In this document: positions 18,894 to 28,263 of the stretch, in pieces
Layout of the letters: every line of letters starts with the position of its first letter
Position numbering within the stretch: position 1 is the stretch's first letter
Notes under the pieces: generated by a model
What the model was told of the DNA's origin: nothing
What the model saw: only the letters and a program-made list of their open reading frames with translations
Databases searched by the model: none
Assembly (NCBI GenBank): GCA_946481965.1
Contig: CAMLPN010000014.1
Span: 1 to 46,837 of the forward strand
Length of the DNA stretch: 46,837 nt
Direction of reading: 5' to 3'
From: an uncultured Neisseriaceae bacterium
GTDB taxonomy: Bacteria; Pseudomonadota; Gammaproteobacteria; Burkholderiales; Neisseriaceae
Position numbers and translations under genes: made by a program

Positions 18894-20132
18894 ATGCAAA
18901 GCTTACTTTCCTACAAAAGCCGATTATTCTTTGGTACCTTATTGGTGATGCTGGTGCCTATGGCCATCATGCAGCCCATCAAAGGCTTCCAGCAGGGACG
19001 TGTGGCTTTTATTACCAGCATTATCCTTGCCGGTATAGCTCATATTCTTAACACCAAATCCCTGTCCGTATTCAGCAACTTTCCTGGACGCAAATCCGCC
19101 GTTATTGCTTTACCTCATACCTTCTTCTGGTTTTTCGGCATGTGGATGGCTGCCAAATTTTTCAATCTGCACTATACCGTCTGGTTTTTATTTATCGCCG
19201 GCTGCCTGTCATTATTTCTGTGTGTATCTTATATCTATTATCGCAACAAATTCATCACCACCTATGCTTATCTGCCCTTTGGTCGTGCCCATAATGCCGA
19301 TCAGCTACCAAATGTAAACTGGATCAGACTGGACACACCAGCATTACCCGCCACCACCGCTATCCACGGCATAGTTGCAGACCTGTACGAACCACAACTG
19401 GATAAATACTGGCAAAAATTTCTGGCACAGCAAACCCTCAATGGCATGCCTGTCTACAATATTCGTCAGGTTGAAGAATTCCTTACCGGACGAGTAAAAA
19501 TTCACCACCTATATGAAAATGATCTTGGTTCCCTGCTGCCGTCGCCCACTTACGTGCTATTCAAACGTGTCTGGGACATCGCCATAATCCTGCTTTCCGC
19601 CCCCATTACCGTACCGTTAATGACCTTAACTGCCATCGCCGTTAAACTGGAAAGCCCCGGAAAAATCCTGTTCAGTCAGAATCGTGTCGGTCGAGGTGGG
19701 CGCGAATTTCGTATCTACAAATTTCGCAGCATGTGTGCCGATTCAGAAAAAAACGGCGCCCAAATGGCGCAACTGGGTGACAGTCGTGTTACACGTATCG
19801 GCAACATTATTCGCAAAACCCGTATTGATGAACTGCCTCAATTCTGGAACATTCTTAAAGGTGATATGAGTTTAATCGGTCCGCGCCCGGAACAAAAAGT
19901 TTTTGTCGACCAGTTTATTCAGGAAATCCCTTTTTACGACTATCGCCACATCGTTAGACCCGGTATTTCCGGCTGGGCACAAGTGACCCATGGTTATGCA
20001 GCCGATACCGAACAAACCCAGATAAAAATCGAACATGATTTTTATTACATCAAGCATTTTTCTTTTTCACTGGATGTATTGATCCTTTTCAAAACCCTGA
20101 AAACCATGCTCACCGGTTTTGGTGCGCGCTAA
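18894..20132 (+). CDS. Undecaprenyl-phosphate sugar-1-phosphate transferase (polyprenyl PGT)
   Basis: Priming enzyme of 412 residues that puts the first sugar-phosphate on undecaprenyl phosphate. It has about four N-terminal membrane helices (10-115), a cytosolic linker, then the catalytic domain from FKRVWDIAIILL: IYKFRSM (274-280), the catalytic Asp312-Glu313 in RIDELPQFWN, and GPRPEQ (from 329). The layout is WbaP/WcaJ-like. Initiation at the end of the operon is slightly unusual. Its last 59 bases recur, 54 identical, at 24817-24875, with frame and stop preserved. Confidence 0.92.
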   Translation: MQSLLSYKSRLFFGTLLVMLVPMAIMQPIKGFQQGRVAFITSIILAGIAHILNTKSLSVFSNFPGRKSAVIALPHTFFWFFGMWMAAKFFNLHYTVWFLFIAGCLSLFLCVSYIYYRNKFITTYAYLPFGRAHNADQLPNVNWIRLDTPALPATTAIHGIVADLYEPQLDKYWQKFLAQQTLNGMPVYNIRQVEEFLTGRVKIHHLYENDLGSLLPSPTYVLFKRVWDIAIILLSAPITVPLMTLTAIAVKLESPGKILFSQNRVGRGGREFRIYKFRSMCADSEKNGAQMAQLGDSRVTRIGNIIRKTRIDELPQFWNILKGDMSLIGPRPEQKVFVDQFIQEIPFYDYRHIVRPGISGWAQVTHGYAADTEQTQIKIEHDFYYIKHFSFSLDVLILFKTLKTMLTGFGAR

Positions 20133-20510
20133 ATTACTTTTGGAAAAACGCTCTCAGTCAAATCTGATTGGTGGCGTTGCAATACACTTACCAAAACCAA
20201 ATAACACAACTGCCGTAAACAGAAATCTTTACGCCTGACTAAATGCAATAAAACACATAGCAGATACCAAAACAGTGATAAATGACTGCTGAATTTGTGT
20301 CCCTATCCCACAGCTACACCAGTAACACTGATTATCTGACTCTAGAAAAAACACAAATACTAAAACTTATCAAAGTACACCGATAAAAAAATAATTAAAT
20401 GTATTGCAAGTATATAAATACCTTATCGAACAAATACAGATGACCTAATGATCTGAAAAAATAAGCTACAATAAACTATTAAAAACCAATGCAATGCTCA
20501 GGGAGCCGGT
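20133..20510. other. Intergenic region after the glycan cluster
   Basis: A 378-bp spacer between the phosphoglycosyl transferase and the permease. I see no convincing terminator or gene. It is the left border of the inserted-looking segment (see the duplicated gene end at 24817-24875). Confidence 0.45.
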
Positions 20511-21377
20511 ATGACCCTGTTTTTACCCTTGATTTACCTGCTCTGTGGTCTAATCGCCGGCAAATTAACCTGGGATGCAAAGCCTTTATTATCTCTGCTG
20601 CTGACAAAATTCATTATCCCTGTGGTAATTATCTATAATATAGCGACTAATTTCAGCAATATGGGCGTGGTATTAATTACCACTATTGTCGTCATGAGCA
20701 TAATGCTGCTTACCGGTAAATTCCTCCGGATCAATCCAGTAAGCACCCTGTGTTTCAGCTATCTGAATATAGGCTGGCTTGGTCTTCCCGTAGCGGCTTC
20801 GCTCTTTGGTAATCAGGCTGCAGCAATATTTATATCTGCCTATATCGGTAGTTCTATTGTCGGTAACTCACTTGGTGCATGGCTGCTTACCGGCATCCGG
20901 TTCAATATCAGAAAACTGATTCAAATGCCTCCGGTCATTGTCCTTATTATTGGCTGCTTACTATTACCATTGGGTAAACAGATCCGCGAGCTGGATTTAA
21001 TTTATTCCCTTGCCAAATTTTTGATGACCTTTCTTGGCATGGCTATTCTCGGTATGTGGCTGACTAAAAGCAAAATTACACTGATCGACATCAGAAACAC
21101 CATTCAGACTTTCCTGAAAAAAGCTGTGGCTTATTTCTGCATCCTCTCCGCCCTGTTTGGCCTTGCCTGTCTGTGCCGGCAGAACCTGATTCTGGAAAAT
21201 ACTGCTGCACTTTACTTATTTTGCCTGCTTCCTCCAGCAGCCAATATCATTGTTCTTGAAACCCACTATCTGGGTACCGGTTACTCCGTTAAACCCATTT
21301 CCTGCGGTACTTGTATCAGCATTATAGCTATCGGCATTTATGCCTTAAGTATCATGTCAATAGATTTAACTAATTAG
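20511..21377 (+). CDS. AEC-family permease
   Basis: Inner-membrane transporter of 288 residues with about 8-10 hydrophobic helices, slightly short of the usual 300-320. The pattern is that of the auxin efflux carrier family: paired halves, with a polar GNSLGAWLLTG stretch mid-protein and LLPPAANIIVLETHYL in the second half, corresponding to the family's PxxxN-type substrate-binding crossover. Bacterial members often export or import dicarboxylates such as malate or malonate; the substrate is unknown here. It has a good Shine-Dalgarno (AGGGAG) and converges on the NTPase gene. Confidence 0.8.
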   Translation: MTLFLPLIYLLCGLIAGKLTWDAKPLLSLLLTKFIIPVVIIYNIATNFSNMGVVLITTIVVMSIMLLTGKFLRINPVSTLCFSYLNIGWLGLPVAASLFGNQAAAIFISAYIGSSIVGNSLGAWLLTGIRFNIRKLIQMPPVIVLIIGCLLLPLGKQIRELDLIYSLAKFLMTFLGMAILGMWLTKSKITLIDIRNTIQTFLKKAVAYFCILSALFGLACLCRQNLILENTAALYLFCLLPPAANIIVLETHYLGTGYSVKPISCGTCISIIAIGIYALSIMSIDLTN

Positions 21378-21407
21378 TTTGAAATTGTTTAAACAAAATA
21401 CTTTCAG

Positions 21408-21660
21408 TCATTTCTTTTTGTAATTCGATAATATTTCTTTGTATTTATTATCATTTGTTTTTTTATTGTTTATTATTATATCAAAGAATTTACTTTTTAC
21501 ATCTTTTTATTTGTCATTAGAAACTCTTTTAAATCTTTAAATCTAATTGTTTTTCATTACTATTAATAAATTCAATCAGATATTCATCTACGGATTCATC
21601 TGTTTCTTTTATACGCTGGAGATAACATAAAATATTTGCTTTGTTATTTAGCAGATTTAC
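21408..21660 (-). pseudogene. Decayed C-terminal continuation of the YobI-like NTPase
   Basis: Beyond the TAA of the NTPase ORF, coding-like sequence continues in shifted frames. From 21660 to 21532 one frame is open for about 42 codons (NILCYLQRIKETDESVDEY, LIEFINSNEKQLDLK). Further shifts give DLKEFLMTNKK and then KSKFFDIIINN...YKEILSNYKKK, ending at a stop at 21408. The first shift lies at the GGG run around 21660, where one extra G would explain the premature stop. These helices look like the leucine-rich C-terminal tail of the same protein. Short AT-rich open frames can arise by chance, so this is moderate evidence. Confidence 0.5.
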
Positions 21661-24475
21661 CCAAATTCAATAATATATTCCGTAACCCAATACTTTCAAC
21701 CTTATCTAAACGGGTAATACGGGTGTGTAAATATTTTATATACATCTGCTTATGCTTATCAGAAATATCGTCATGATTTAACAAATACAGCACTTCTGTC
21801 TCATTATCAGTTATTTCACATCTACAATTGGCCAAGATCAGATGCAAGTAAACATCTATATTTTGGGCAATATAAGCTGCCAATGGAGAATCAGGTTTAT
21901 TTTGAACACAGGTATAATTTCTATGAATAATATCCTGCTCATCTACAGCAGAATATTGTGTAGATAACATCAGTTTAATGTTAGCAAAATTCAGCTCGTA
22001 TAATGAATTCTCATAAATCTTATTAAACAGGTCTTTATTTGCAGTTTCATATTTGATTTTTGTAAATTTAATATCAAGAAATATAAATTGTTTTATTAAT
22101 TGTTCTACATCAGGGTCTGCTATATTTAAATAATCACTACTTGATTCAATATAATTACTAAGACAATTATCATACTTATTAATTTTTTTAATAACTTCCT
22201 GAGGTAAGCAATATAAAATTTTTAAAGACAAATCCTGGAGTATATAATCTGAAACTAATTGATTAGATAACGCAATCTGAAAAAAATTAGGTAAATATTC
22301 ACTTAACAAGATTATAAATTTTTGTAAATCTTCTTCGCTTGATGCAGAACAGAATACATTAATAAATTTTATATTCTCTACCACCGAGAATTGACATAAG
22401 ATAGCTTTTAATTCTTCTGTATAGTTTTCTGAGTAAGTTAACAGATAATTAATTAAATCAACATTCAATATCTCTGGCTTTGAAAAATAATCTTTCTGAT
22501 GCTGAAGTGTTTTAATAATTAATTCGGGATTATTCAGTTTATATTCATACTTCTCCGCGCTTTCATCGGTAATACTACGCAAATAAATTTTATCAGCTTT
22601 AGTGAAACCATTGGAATAAAAATAAGTCATATAATCAGCATAAGTTTCATCAATATAGCCATTGCGAATTAAATATTTTATTAAAGAAAAATATGGACTA
22701 TTTTTTATTTCTAAAGCTTTTTCATTCTTTTCTATATTATTAGAATTGCTCGGATATCCATCAAAAATTTGGTCAATATTTGTCTTATTAAGGATATATT
22801 TTAATTCTTTTCTTGTAAGCTGCAAAATTTCTTTCTGAATATTCTCTTTTTTTTGGTTTATTGATTTTAACTTATTTTCATATTCTGATCGATAACGATT
22901 AATTTCAGATTTTTTCTGATTATCTAATTTTTTAATTAAATTAGAACCGATATACATATCTCTAACTTTATTTCGTTCCCTTTTATATTTATCTATTATT
23001 TCTTCTTTAGATTTATTATAGTTATTTAAAATATTTTCAATTTCTAAATTACAATTTTCTATATTTTCTAATAATTTATCCTTATCATTCTTAATATAAA
23101 GTGGTTTATTATTAAATATATAAAATACAAACCCTTGATTCATCTGCAATAATGTAAAATCTAAAGGAAATAAATTTTTATAGACAATTATCGCAAACAT
23201 TTTATTAACATCAAGTTCACGTTTATCATTATTTATATTTGAATAATATAAATGAAATTCATTACAGATATTTTTTAGTAATCTCATATCATCAATATAT
23301 AACGATATCCCTTCTAAAAATCCATTTTTTATTTTATTTCCATTTACATAGTTTTTTAAAAATATTATTAGTTGATCATAGGAATTTGAACCATCAACTA
23401 CAGGAACTACTGGAATAATGAAATCAAAAAATTTTGTTCTGTCTTTGGTGCAAAATATATCATCACGTAACAAATAGAAAAACCTTAATATTTTTGTTTC
23501 CTTTTTTTGATACTGTTTTAATTGATTATTCGTTAGCTTATTGATTTCCCGTAATCGTTCAAAAATACGCACATTATCAAACCGGTCAATATCCTCAAAG
23601 ACAATTACATCTACATCAGCATTAGCAAAAAGATAAACAACCTCATTTAAATACTTATCAAAAAAAGAATCACTGGACTCTGTAACAATTTCTATTTCAT
23701 TGCCCTGAAATTTCAGTTTTCTGAATATATTTTTATACTTCTGAATTTTAATAATATAGTAAAGAAATATTGCAAACAGACCCATACTCCAGACAGCACT
23801 GCTCAGAAGAAATATCTTAGTTGTAAATCCCAGTAATAAATCTTTTAAGCCACTATACTCCAGGGACAAAACAAATTCTTTCCATGTTGCAGAAAATATA
23901 ATATCCAGCACAAAGAGCAAGAAAATAATACTGCTTACTGTAATTGCCAATAATTCTCTTTTACTAGTAATTCTTTTAACAGCAAAATTGCTTTGTGGTA
24001 TTTGTTCTGCCGAAATCTGATGAATCAGCTGATTCAGAATTTTAGCTTCGAGGATTGATAATTCATTATTTTCATTTTTGGAATTTACTTCTTTGTTCAA
24101 AACTTCAGATAAACGATTATTTTCTCTACGAAAATGAGCCAGTGATATATGCAGAAATTTTCTAACTGGTTTTCTATTCGTATTTGTAGTTTGAAGATAT
24201 TTTTCATATGATTCAATCAAACTACTTTTACCTGAACCATATGCACCTGAAATTGCAATATTTCTAACATCATCATGTTGAAAAACATAATCAAAAGCTC
24301 TTTTACTTTCCTTTAAATCAACCTCGGTGTAGGGTGTTAACTTTTGATACTCATATTCTGCTTTTTCATTTTGTTCTGACAATAACTTCGACTCATTACT
24401 TTTAATTTTATATTTAGTCTTGGACAACCATCCATATATCTTTTTACACCATGATTTATGCTTAACGTCAGACAT
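21644..24475 (-). CDS. YobI/KAP-like P-loop NTPase, membrane-embedded, C-terminally truncated
   Basis: A 943-residue AT-rich protein. Near the N-terminus is YTEVDLKESKRAFDYVF, typical of YobI-like NTPases, then Walker A GAYGSGKS (77-84). Two membrane helices follow (about 175-195 and 218-243), inserted before Walker B VDVIVFEDIDRF (288-299); this insertion between the two Walker motifs is the hallmark of KAP NTPases. A charged coiled coil spans roughly 465-560, followed by helical repeats. Such proteins occur in defence and polymorphic-toxin neighbourhoods; no function is proven. There is no clear ribosome-binding site, and a frameshift probably removed its C-terminus (see 21408-21660). Base composition differs sharply from the glycan genes nearby, suggesting transfer. 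Confidence 0.75.
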   Translation of the reverse strand: MSDVKHKSWCKKIYGWLSKTKYKIKSNESKLLSEQNEKAEYEYQKLTPYTEVDLKESKRAFDYVFQHDDVRNIAISGAYGSGKSSLIESYEKYLQTTNTNRKPVRKFLHISLAHFRRENNRLSEVLNKEVNSKNENNELSILEAKILNQLIHQISAEQIPQSNFAVKRITSKRELLAITVSSIIFLLFVLDIIFSATWKEFVLSLEYSGLKDLLLGFTTKIFLLSSAVWSMGLFAIFLYYIIKIQKYKNIFRKLKFQGNEIEIVTESSDSFFDKYLNEVVYLFANADVDVIVFEDIDRFDNVRIFERLREINKLTNNQLKQYQKKETKILRFFYLLRDDIFCTKDRTKFFDFIIPVVPVVDGSNSYDQLIIFLKNYVNGNKIKNGFLEGISLYIDDMRLLKNICNEFHLYYSNINNDKRELDVNKMFAIIVYKNLFPLDFTLLQMNQGFVFYIFNNKPLYIKNDKDKLLENIENCNLEIENILNNYNKSKEEIIDKYKRERNKVRDMYIGSNLIKKLDNQKKSEINRYRSEYENKLKSINQKKENIQKEILQLTRKELKYILNKTNIDQIFDGYPSNSNNIEKNEKALEIKNSPYFSLIKYLIRNGYIDETYADYMTYFYSNGFTKADKIYLRSITDESAEKYEYKLNNPELIIKTLQHQKDYFSKPEILNVDLINYLLTYSENYTEELKAILCQFSVVENIKFINVFCSASSEEDLQKFIILLSEYLPNFFQIALSNQLVSDYILQDLSLKILYCLPQEVIKKINKYDNCLSNYIESSSDYLNIADPDVEQLIKQFIFLDIKFTKIKYETANKDLFNKIYENSLYELNFANIKLMLSTQYSAVDEQDIIHRNYTCVQNKPDSPLAAYIAQNIDVYLHLILANCRCEITDNETEVLYLLNHDDISDKHKQMYIKYLHTRITRLDKVESIGLRNILLNLGKSAK

Positions 24476-24610
24476 ATTGAATTATTTATACAGTTATACA
24501 TTAATTTACATTTTAACAATTTGATACTGAAAATCAATATACTAAAAGATTAGATTTTACATACAATCTATTTGGACGAAGAATTAATTCCAATATATTT
24601 CCAATTAAAC

Positions 24611-24811
24611 TGTAACTATCCCATAGTAAGCACACAAACCAAGTAGAAAATCATGCTATTTGTTTCATGTTTCTCTATTCAATGGGTGTCATCTTATTTA
24701 ATGTTTCATGCGGTCTTTCTGTGTTATACATCTCTAACCATTCTTCCGTTATTTTCTTACTTGTCCAGATTTTTAAATATAGACAAATCTATACCTCCGT
24801 TCGATATGTTC
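24611..24811 (-). mobile_element. IS3-family remnant, 3' end of transposase, minus strand
   Basis: Read on the minus strand, this matches the 3' end of the transposase at 33922-34631: frames for IWTSKKITEEWLEMYNTERPHETLNKM, with an in-frame stop early and a changed stop late. It then gives the shared ATTTTCTACTT and terminal GGGATAGTTACA (end at 24611). The 5' part of the element is missing; it breaks off a few bases before the duplicated transferase-gene end. Confidence 0.8.
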
Positions 24812-24816
24812 AGTTA

Positions 24817-24875
24817 ATGTGTTGATCCTTTTCAAAACCTTGAATACCATGGTCACCGGTTTTGGTGCACGCTAA
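24817..24875 (+). pseudogene. Duplicated 3' end of the phosphoglycosyl transferase gene
   Basis: The 59 bases match 20074-20132 at 54 positions and encode VLILFKTLNTMVTGFGAR plus stop, against VLILFKTLKTMLTGFGAR in the intact gene. Frame and stop are preserved, so it is a relic of a second allele or copy rather than random repeat. It abuts the IS remnant on the left and unrelated spacer on the right. Confidence 0.85.
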
Positions 24876-25251
24876 TCAAAAATTAATGCAATCAAAACAC
24901 CTTTATCATTAAAAATTTATAGCCAGCATAATCAAATTACCTGCAAAACATTGCTCAAGCGTACAGATCACAATTCGCACCAATTAACTATGATTTAAGT
25001 GAATCATGCTTTTTTATTGTTATAGTAATCAATAAAACTAAATATCGATTCAAATATTATTCTTTAATCATTATTTTTTAGTCAATAAAACCCAAAAATC
25101 ACGATTTTAATCTCCTTTTTAATATGGTTTTTAAAGTGCCTGCCCAGAGTACTTCCGTTGTATAGACAGTATATTTTTACATTAAATCAATAATATATTG
25201 AAAATAAACTATTTATCCCCATTTTTGTTTCTCTAATAACAGGAGACGATT
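24876..25251. other. Gene-free spacer upstream of the YbiI gene
   Basis: A 376-bp AT-rich stretch between the transferase-gene relic and the zinc-finger gene. It must contain the promoter of the latter. No other feature is visible. Confidence 0.5.
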
Positions 25252-25524
25252 ATGGCAAGTGGCTGGGCATCCGACGATGCCGTAAATCAACAGATTGAAA
25301 GCACGATTGCAGACGGCATTGATCATGTTCGTAATCAGATGGCTCAGGGAGCGGAAAGTGCTGAATTTTGTGAGGAATGTGGCGAAACCATTCCTGAAGC
25401 ACGCAGACAAGCGATTCAGGGAGTACATTTTTGCGTATCCTGTCAGACCGAACGCGACAAAGAAATGCAGAAAACATTCACCCTGTATAATCGCCGTGGC
25501 AGCAAAGACAGCCAATTACGCTGA
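25252..25524 (+). CDS. ybiI: YbiI-type DksA/TraR C4 zinc-finger protein
   Basis: A 90-residue protein colinear with E. coli YbiI: MASGWASDDAVNQQIEST at the start, a C4 zinc finger (CEECG...CVSCQ) and a conserved NRRGSKDSQLR end. DksA/TraR zinc-finger proteins generally act on RNA polymerase secondary-channel control; the role of YbiI itself is unclear. Good ribosome-binding site (AGGAGA) just upstream. Monocistronic, converging on the flavin reductase gene. Confidence 0.92.
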   Translation: MASGWASDDAVNQQIESTIADGIDHVRNQMAQGAESAEFCEECGETIPEARRQAIQGVHFCVSCQTERDKEMQKTFTLYNRRGSKDSQLR

Positions 25525-25595
25525 TAATAATGATAGATTCCCATGTCAGTGCCTACTTTTTTTAAATACTGCGCAAATACAGAAATTATTTAAAG

Positions 25596-26165
25596 CTAAT
25601 CTCGAGCAATAAGTCCTTTACCCGTTATATAAAACTGATTACCGGCAATATAATGCAAAGTCTTCATTTCATCGCTTAACTGATCAAACTTCCAGTGACC
25701 ATGGTCAAACATACGATCATCAGCCCATGCACCGATTACCTCACCAATAAACAAATCATAATTTTGCTGATTAGATTGTTCTGGACTAAGCCGGCAAATC
25801 AACCAAGCAGCACAGCCTTTCACTAAAGGGACGTCAAAATTATCCTGATAAAATAATTCAATATGACTATCAGTTAATTTATCTGAATTATCTGTATAAC
25901 TTTGCGTTCCCACTTTTATAACCTGTTCAGCTTGTTTAGCAATGGGAATCTGGATCGCAAATTTTTGACTCTGTTCGATGAGTTGTCGCGTAAATGATTT
26001 TTTGTCCAGCACTGCTGTGACCTTTGCCGGAAAAATATCTAATACACAGACCCATGATGCAGCCATGACATCTACAATATAATCGTTTTTAGCAGAAACC
26101 ATCACCGTTGGTCCGTGATTCAGCAAACGATAAGATTTTTCAAGTGGTACCGAACAAATGCCCAT
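25596..26165 (-). CDS. Flavin reductase-like FMN-binding split-barrel protein
   Basis: A 189-residue protein of the flavin reductase-like family: PTVMVSAKNDYIVDVMAASWVC near the N-terminus, then DKKSFTRQLIEQSQKFAIQIP and CAAWLICRLSPEQ in later strands. Such proteins bind FMN and reduce flavin or small molecules. The start at 26165 is preferred to the ATG five codons upstream because AAGGAAAAGGAA directly precedes it. It lies 33 bp after the alpha/beta hydrolase in the same direction, so the two form an operon. Confidence 0.85.
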   Translation of the reverse strand: MGICSVPLEKSYRLLNHGPTVMVSAKNDYIVDVMAASWVCVLDIFPAKVTAVLDKKSFTRQLIEQSQKFAIQIPIAKQAEQVIKVGTQSYTDNSDKLTDSHIELFYQDNFDVPLVKGCAAWLICRLSPEQSNQQNYDLFIGEVIGAWADDRMFDHGHWKFDQLSDEMKTLHYIAGNQFYITGKGLIARD

Positions 26166-26198
26166 TTCCTTTTCCTTCATTTATGCCAGTCAACTCAA

Positions 26199-27209
26199 TT
26201 ATTTTAAATTTTCTCTGAAGAATTGCTCAAATTGATCAAAAGGAATCTTATCAAAATTATCATATAAATCGACATGATTTGCACCTGCGACCACAACCAA
26301 TTCTTTGGGTTCAGTCGCGGCTTGATAAACATCTTCAGAATAGTAACGAGAATGAGCCTGATCACCGGTTACCAGTAAAATGGGTCTGGGGGAAATCAGT
26401 TTAATATGTTCCATTAATGGAAAACTAAAAAAAGACATTGGCATCGAAGCTAGCCATGCGGTGGTAGAATTTACAGAACGAGGATGAAAACCACGTGGCG
26501 TTTTATAATAATCAAAAAAGATTTTTGTTACTGGATCAGCATCTGTAGGTAATTTATCAGGAAAAATCTTATCAGCTTTAACGATATTACCATTTTTATC
26601 GAATGGCACTTCGTGTAAACCGGTGGCATACGTGCCATTTTCAGCGTCAATCCAACGTTGTTGGCTCAAATAATCTACCACTTTTTGACGTTGGGCTGAC
26701 GTATAATAATCCTGATAGCCTTGACTCATACTTCTCGACATATCATACATGGCCGTTGTGGCAACCGCTTTAATTCGTGAATCACTCGTTGCTGCTGTTA
26801 ACGCCATACCAGTAAGACCACAAATAGCCAGGATACCGATTTTATTGCGATCAACAAAAGATTGTAAGCCGATAAAATCTACCGCAGCGCTAAAGTCTTC
26901 GGTATTAATATCTGGTGATGCAGTATTACGCACATTCCCGCCACTTTCCCCTGTAAAAGAAGGATCAAATGCCAAAGTGACAAAACCACGTTCTGCTAAG
27001 GTCTGAGCATGTAAACCTGAAGCTTGTTCTTTTACTGCACCAAATGGCCCACTCAAAATGATGGAGGCTAACTTTTGATTACCCTTATTTTTAGGTAGAT
27101 ATAAATCACCCACCAGCATAATGCCATAACGATTTTTAAAGGTTACTTTTTGATGATCAACTTTATCACTTTTAGGAAATGTTTTATCCCATGTTTGAGT
27201 CAGTTGCAT
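26199..27209 (-). CDS. Alpha/beta hydrolase, YcjY/dienelactone hydrolase-like
   Basis: A 336-residue cytoplasmic hydrolase. It has an oxyanion-region SGPFGAVKEQASGLHAQ, AFDPSFTGESGG, a nucleophile elbow LAICGLTGMAL with Cys130 as probable nucleophile (as in YcjY-type ICGxxGMAL), and a terminal GANHVDLYD with the catalytic histidine. The acid is probably in the VTGDQAHSRYYSED stretch. Substrates are unknown. It lies between an SDR gene and a flavin reductase gene, all pointing away from a LysR regulator, which suggests an inducible redox or detoxification module. Confidence 0.85.
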   Translation of the reverse strand: MQLTQTWDKTFPKSDKVDHQKVTFKNRYGIMLVGDLYLPKNKGNQKLASIILSGPFGAVKEQASGLHAQTLAERGFVTLAFDPSFTGESGGNVRNTASPDINTEDFSAAVDFIGLQSFVDRNKIGILAICGLTGMALTAATSDSRIKAVATTAMYDMSRSMSQGYQDYYTSAQRQKVVDYLSQQRWIDAENGTYATGLHEVPFDKNGNIVKADKIFPDKLPTDADPVTKIFFDYYKTPRGFHPRSVNSTTAWLASMPMSFFSFPLMEHIKLISPRPILLVTGDQAHSRYYSEDVYQAATEPKELVVVAGANHVDLYDNFDKIPFDQFEQFFRENLK

Positions 27210-27375
27210 TGTACTTACTCCTCTATCTAATGTTGTTTAAGATGCTGCGACAGTTATGGATTCAGCAACAGAAAAAGCAATGCCTAAGGTGACAGTCTTT
27301 TAAAAAATATTTTGATAAAAATATTCATAGTAATTACAAGTTGTTATCATTGTTATGTAGAACTATCTATCACAA

Positions 27376-28146
27376 TTATAAGAAAGCTCCATTACATACT
27401 TGTATCACTTGTCCTTTAACGGCTTTGCCCATTTTACTGGCTAGATATAAGCATGCATAAGCTTGATCAATTGGATCGCATTCAGGTCCAGGAAAATAGA
27501 CATAATGTTTACTAAACTCTAACATACTTTTTCCACCAGGTTGCTCACCTTTTTGATTTGCTAGGTGCATTGGCGTAATTGTAGATCCTGGTGCAACAGC
27601 ATTACAACGAATGTTAGTTTGGCTCAAGCGCATAGCGACATTCTTTGTAAGGGTATTAATAGCTCCTTTGGTTGCCGTATAACTTGCACCACAAAAAGGG
27701 CGTGTACCATTAACTGATGAAATATTAATTATTACACCCTCATTTTTAGGAAGAAATATTTTCAATGCTTCTCGAATATAACGCATAGGACCAGCAAGAT
27801 TGACATTTATGACCTCATGCATCCACTCATCTGAAGTTTCATCAATCATTTTTTGTTCGCCAATAGCAGCATTATTAATAAGTATATCGACATCGCCAAA
27901 TTCTTTAAGGGCAGCTTCAAATACCTTTTTTGTATCGGTAGGCGAGCCAATATTTGCAACAATACCGAAAGCCTTTTGTCCTTTACTTTTTATTTCGTCT
28001 ACAACTTTATTTATTGCTTTACTATTTATATCAACAACTATAACAGTAGCGCCTTCATCGGCAAATAACTCGGCCATACTACGCCCCATTCCTGAAGCAG
28101 CACCAGTAATAATGGCAACTTTATTTTTTAGCATCTGTTTTTCCAT
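27376..28146 (-). CDS. SDR family NAD(P)-dependent oxidoreductase
   Basis: Short-chain dehydrogenase of 256 residues: VAIITGAASGMGRSMAELF for cofactor binding, NNAAIGEQ, NISSVNG, and the catalytic Tyr156-xxx-Lys160 (YTATK). The start at 28146 is chosen because AGAGGAATT lies upstream; the ATG at 28176 has none. The first gene divergent from the LysR regulator, 166 bp ahead of the hydrolase. An acidic end to strand 2 (VVDINSK) suggests NAD preference; the substrate is unknown. Confidence 0.9.
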   Translation of the reverse strand: MEKQMLKNKVAIITGAASGMGRSMAELFADEGATVIVVDINSKAINKVVDEIKSKGQKAFGIVANIGSPTDTKKVFEAALKEFGDVDILINNAAIGEQKMIDETSDEWMHEVINVNLAGPMRYIREALKIFLPKNEGVIINISSVNGTRPFCGASYTATKGAINTLTKNVAMRLSQTNIRCNAVAPGSTITPMHLANQKGEQPGGKSMLEFSKHYVYFPGPECDPIDQAYACLYLASKMGKAVKGQVIQVCNGAFL

Positions 28147-28263
28147 AATAATTCCTCTTAGGTCTATATTATTCACTGTTAAATGACTGTTGTTGAAGTA
28201 AAAATACTAATTACAATGTATTCATTATCATAGGATTATTATTCTGATACAATGATTTTATTA

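Noticed and set aside
26199-27209. Loss of the catalytic serine in the alpha/beta hydrolase
   Set aside because: The elbow reads ICGLTG without serine, but YcjY-like relatives also carry ICGxxG with a Cys nucleophile, so no loss is implied.
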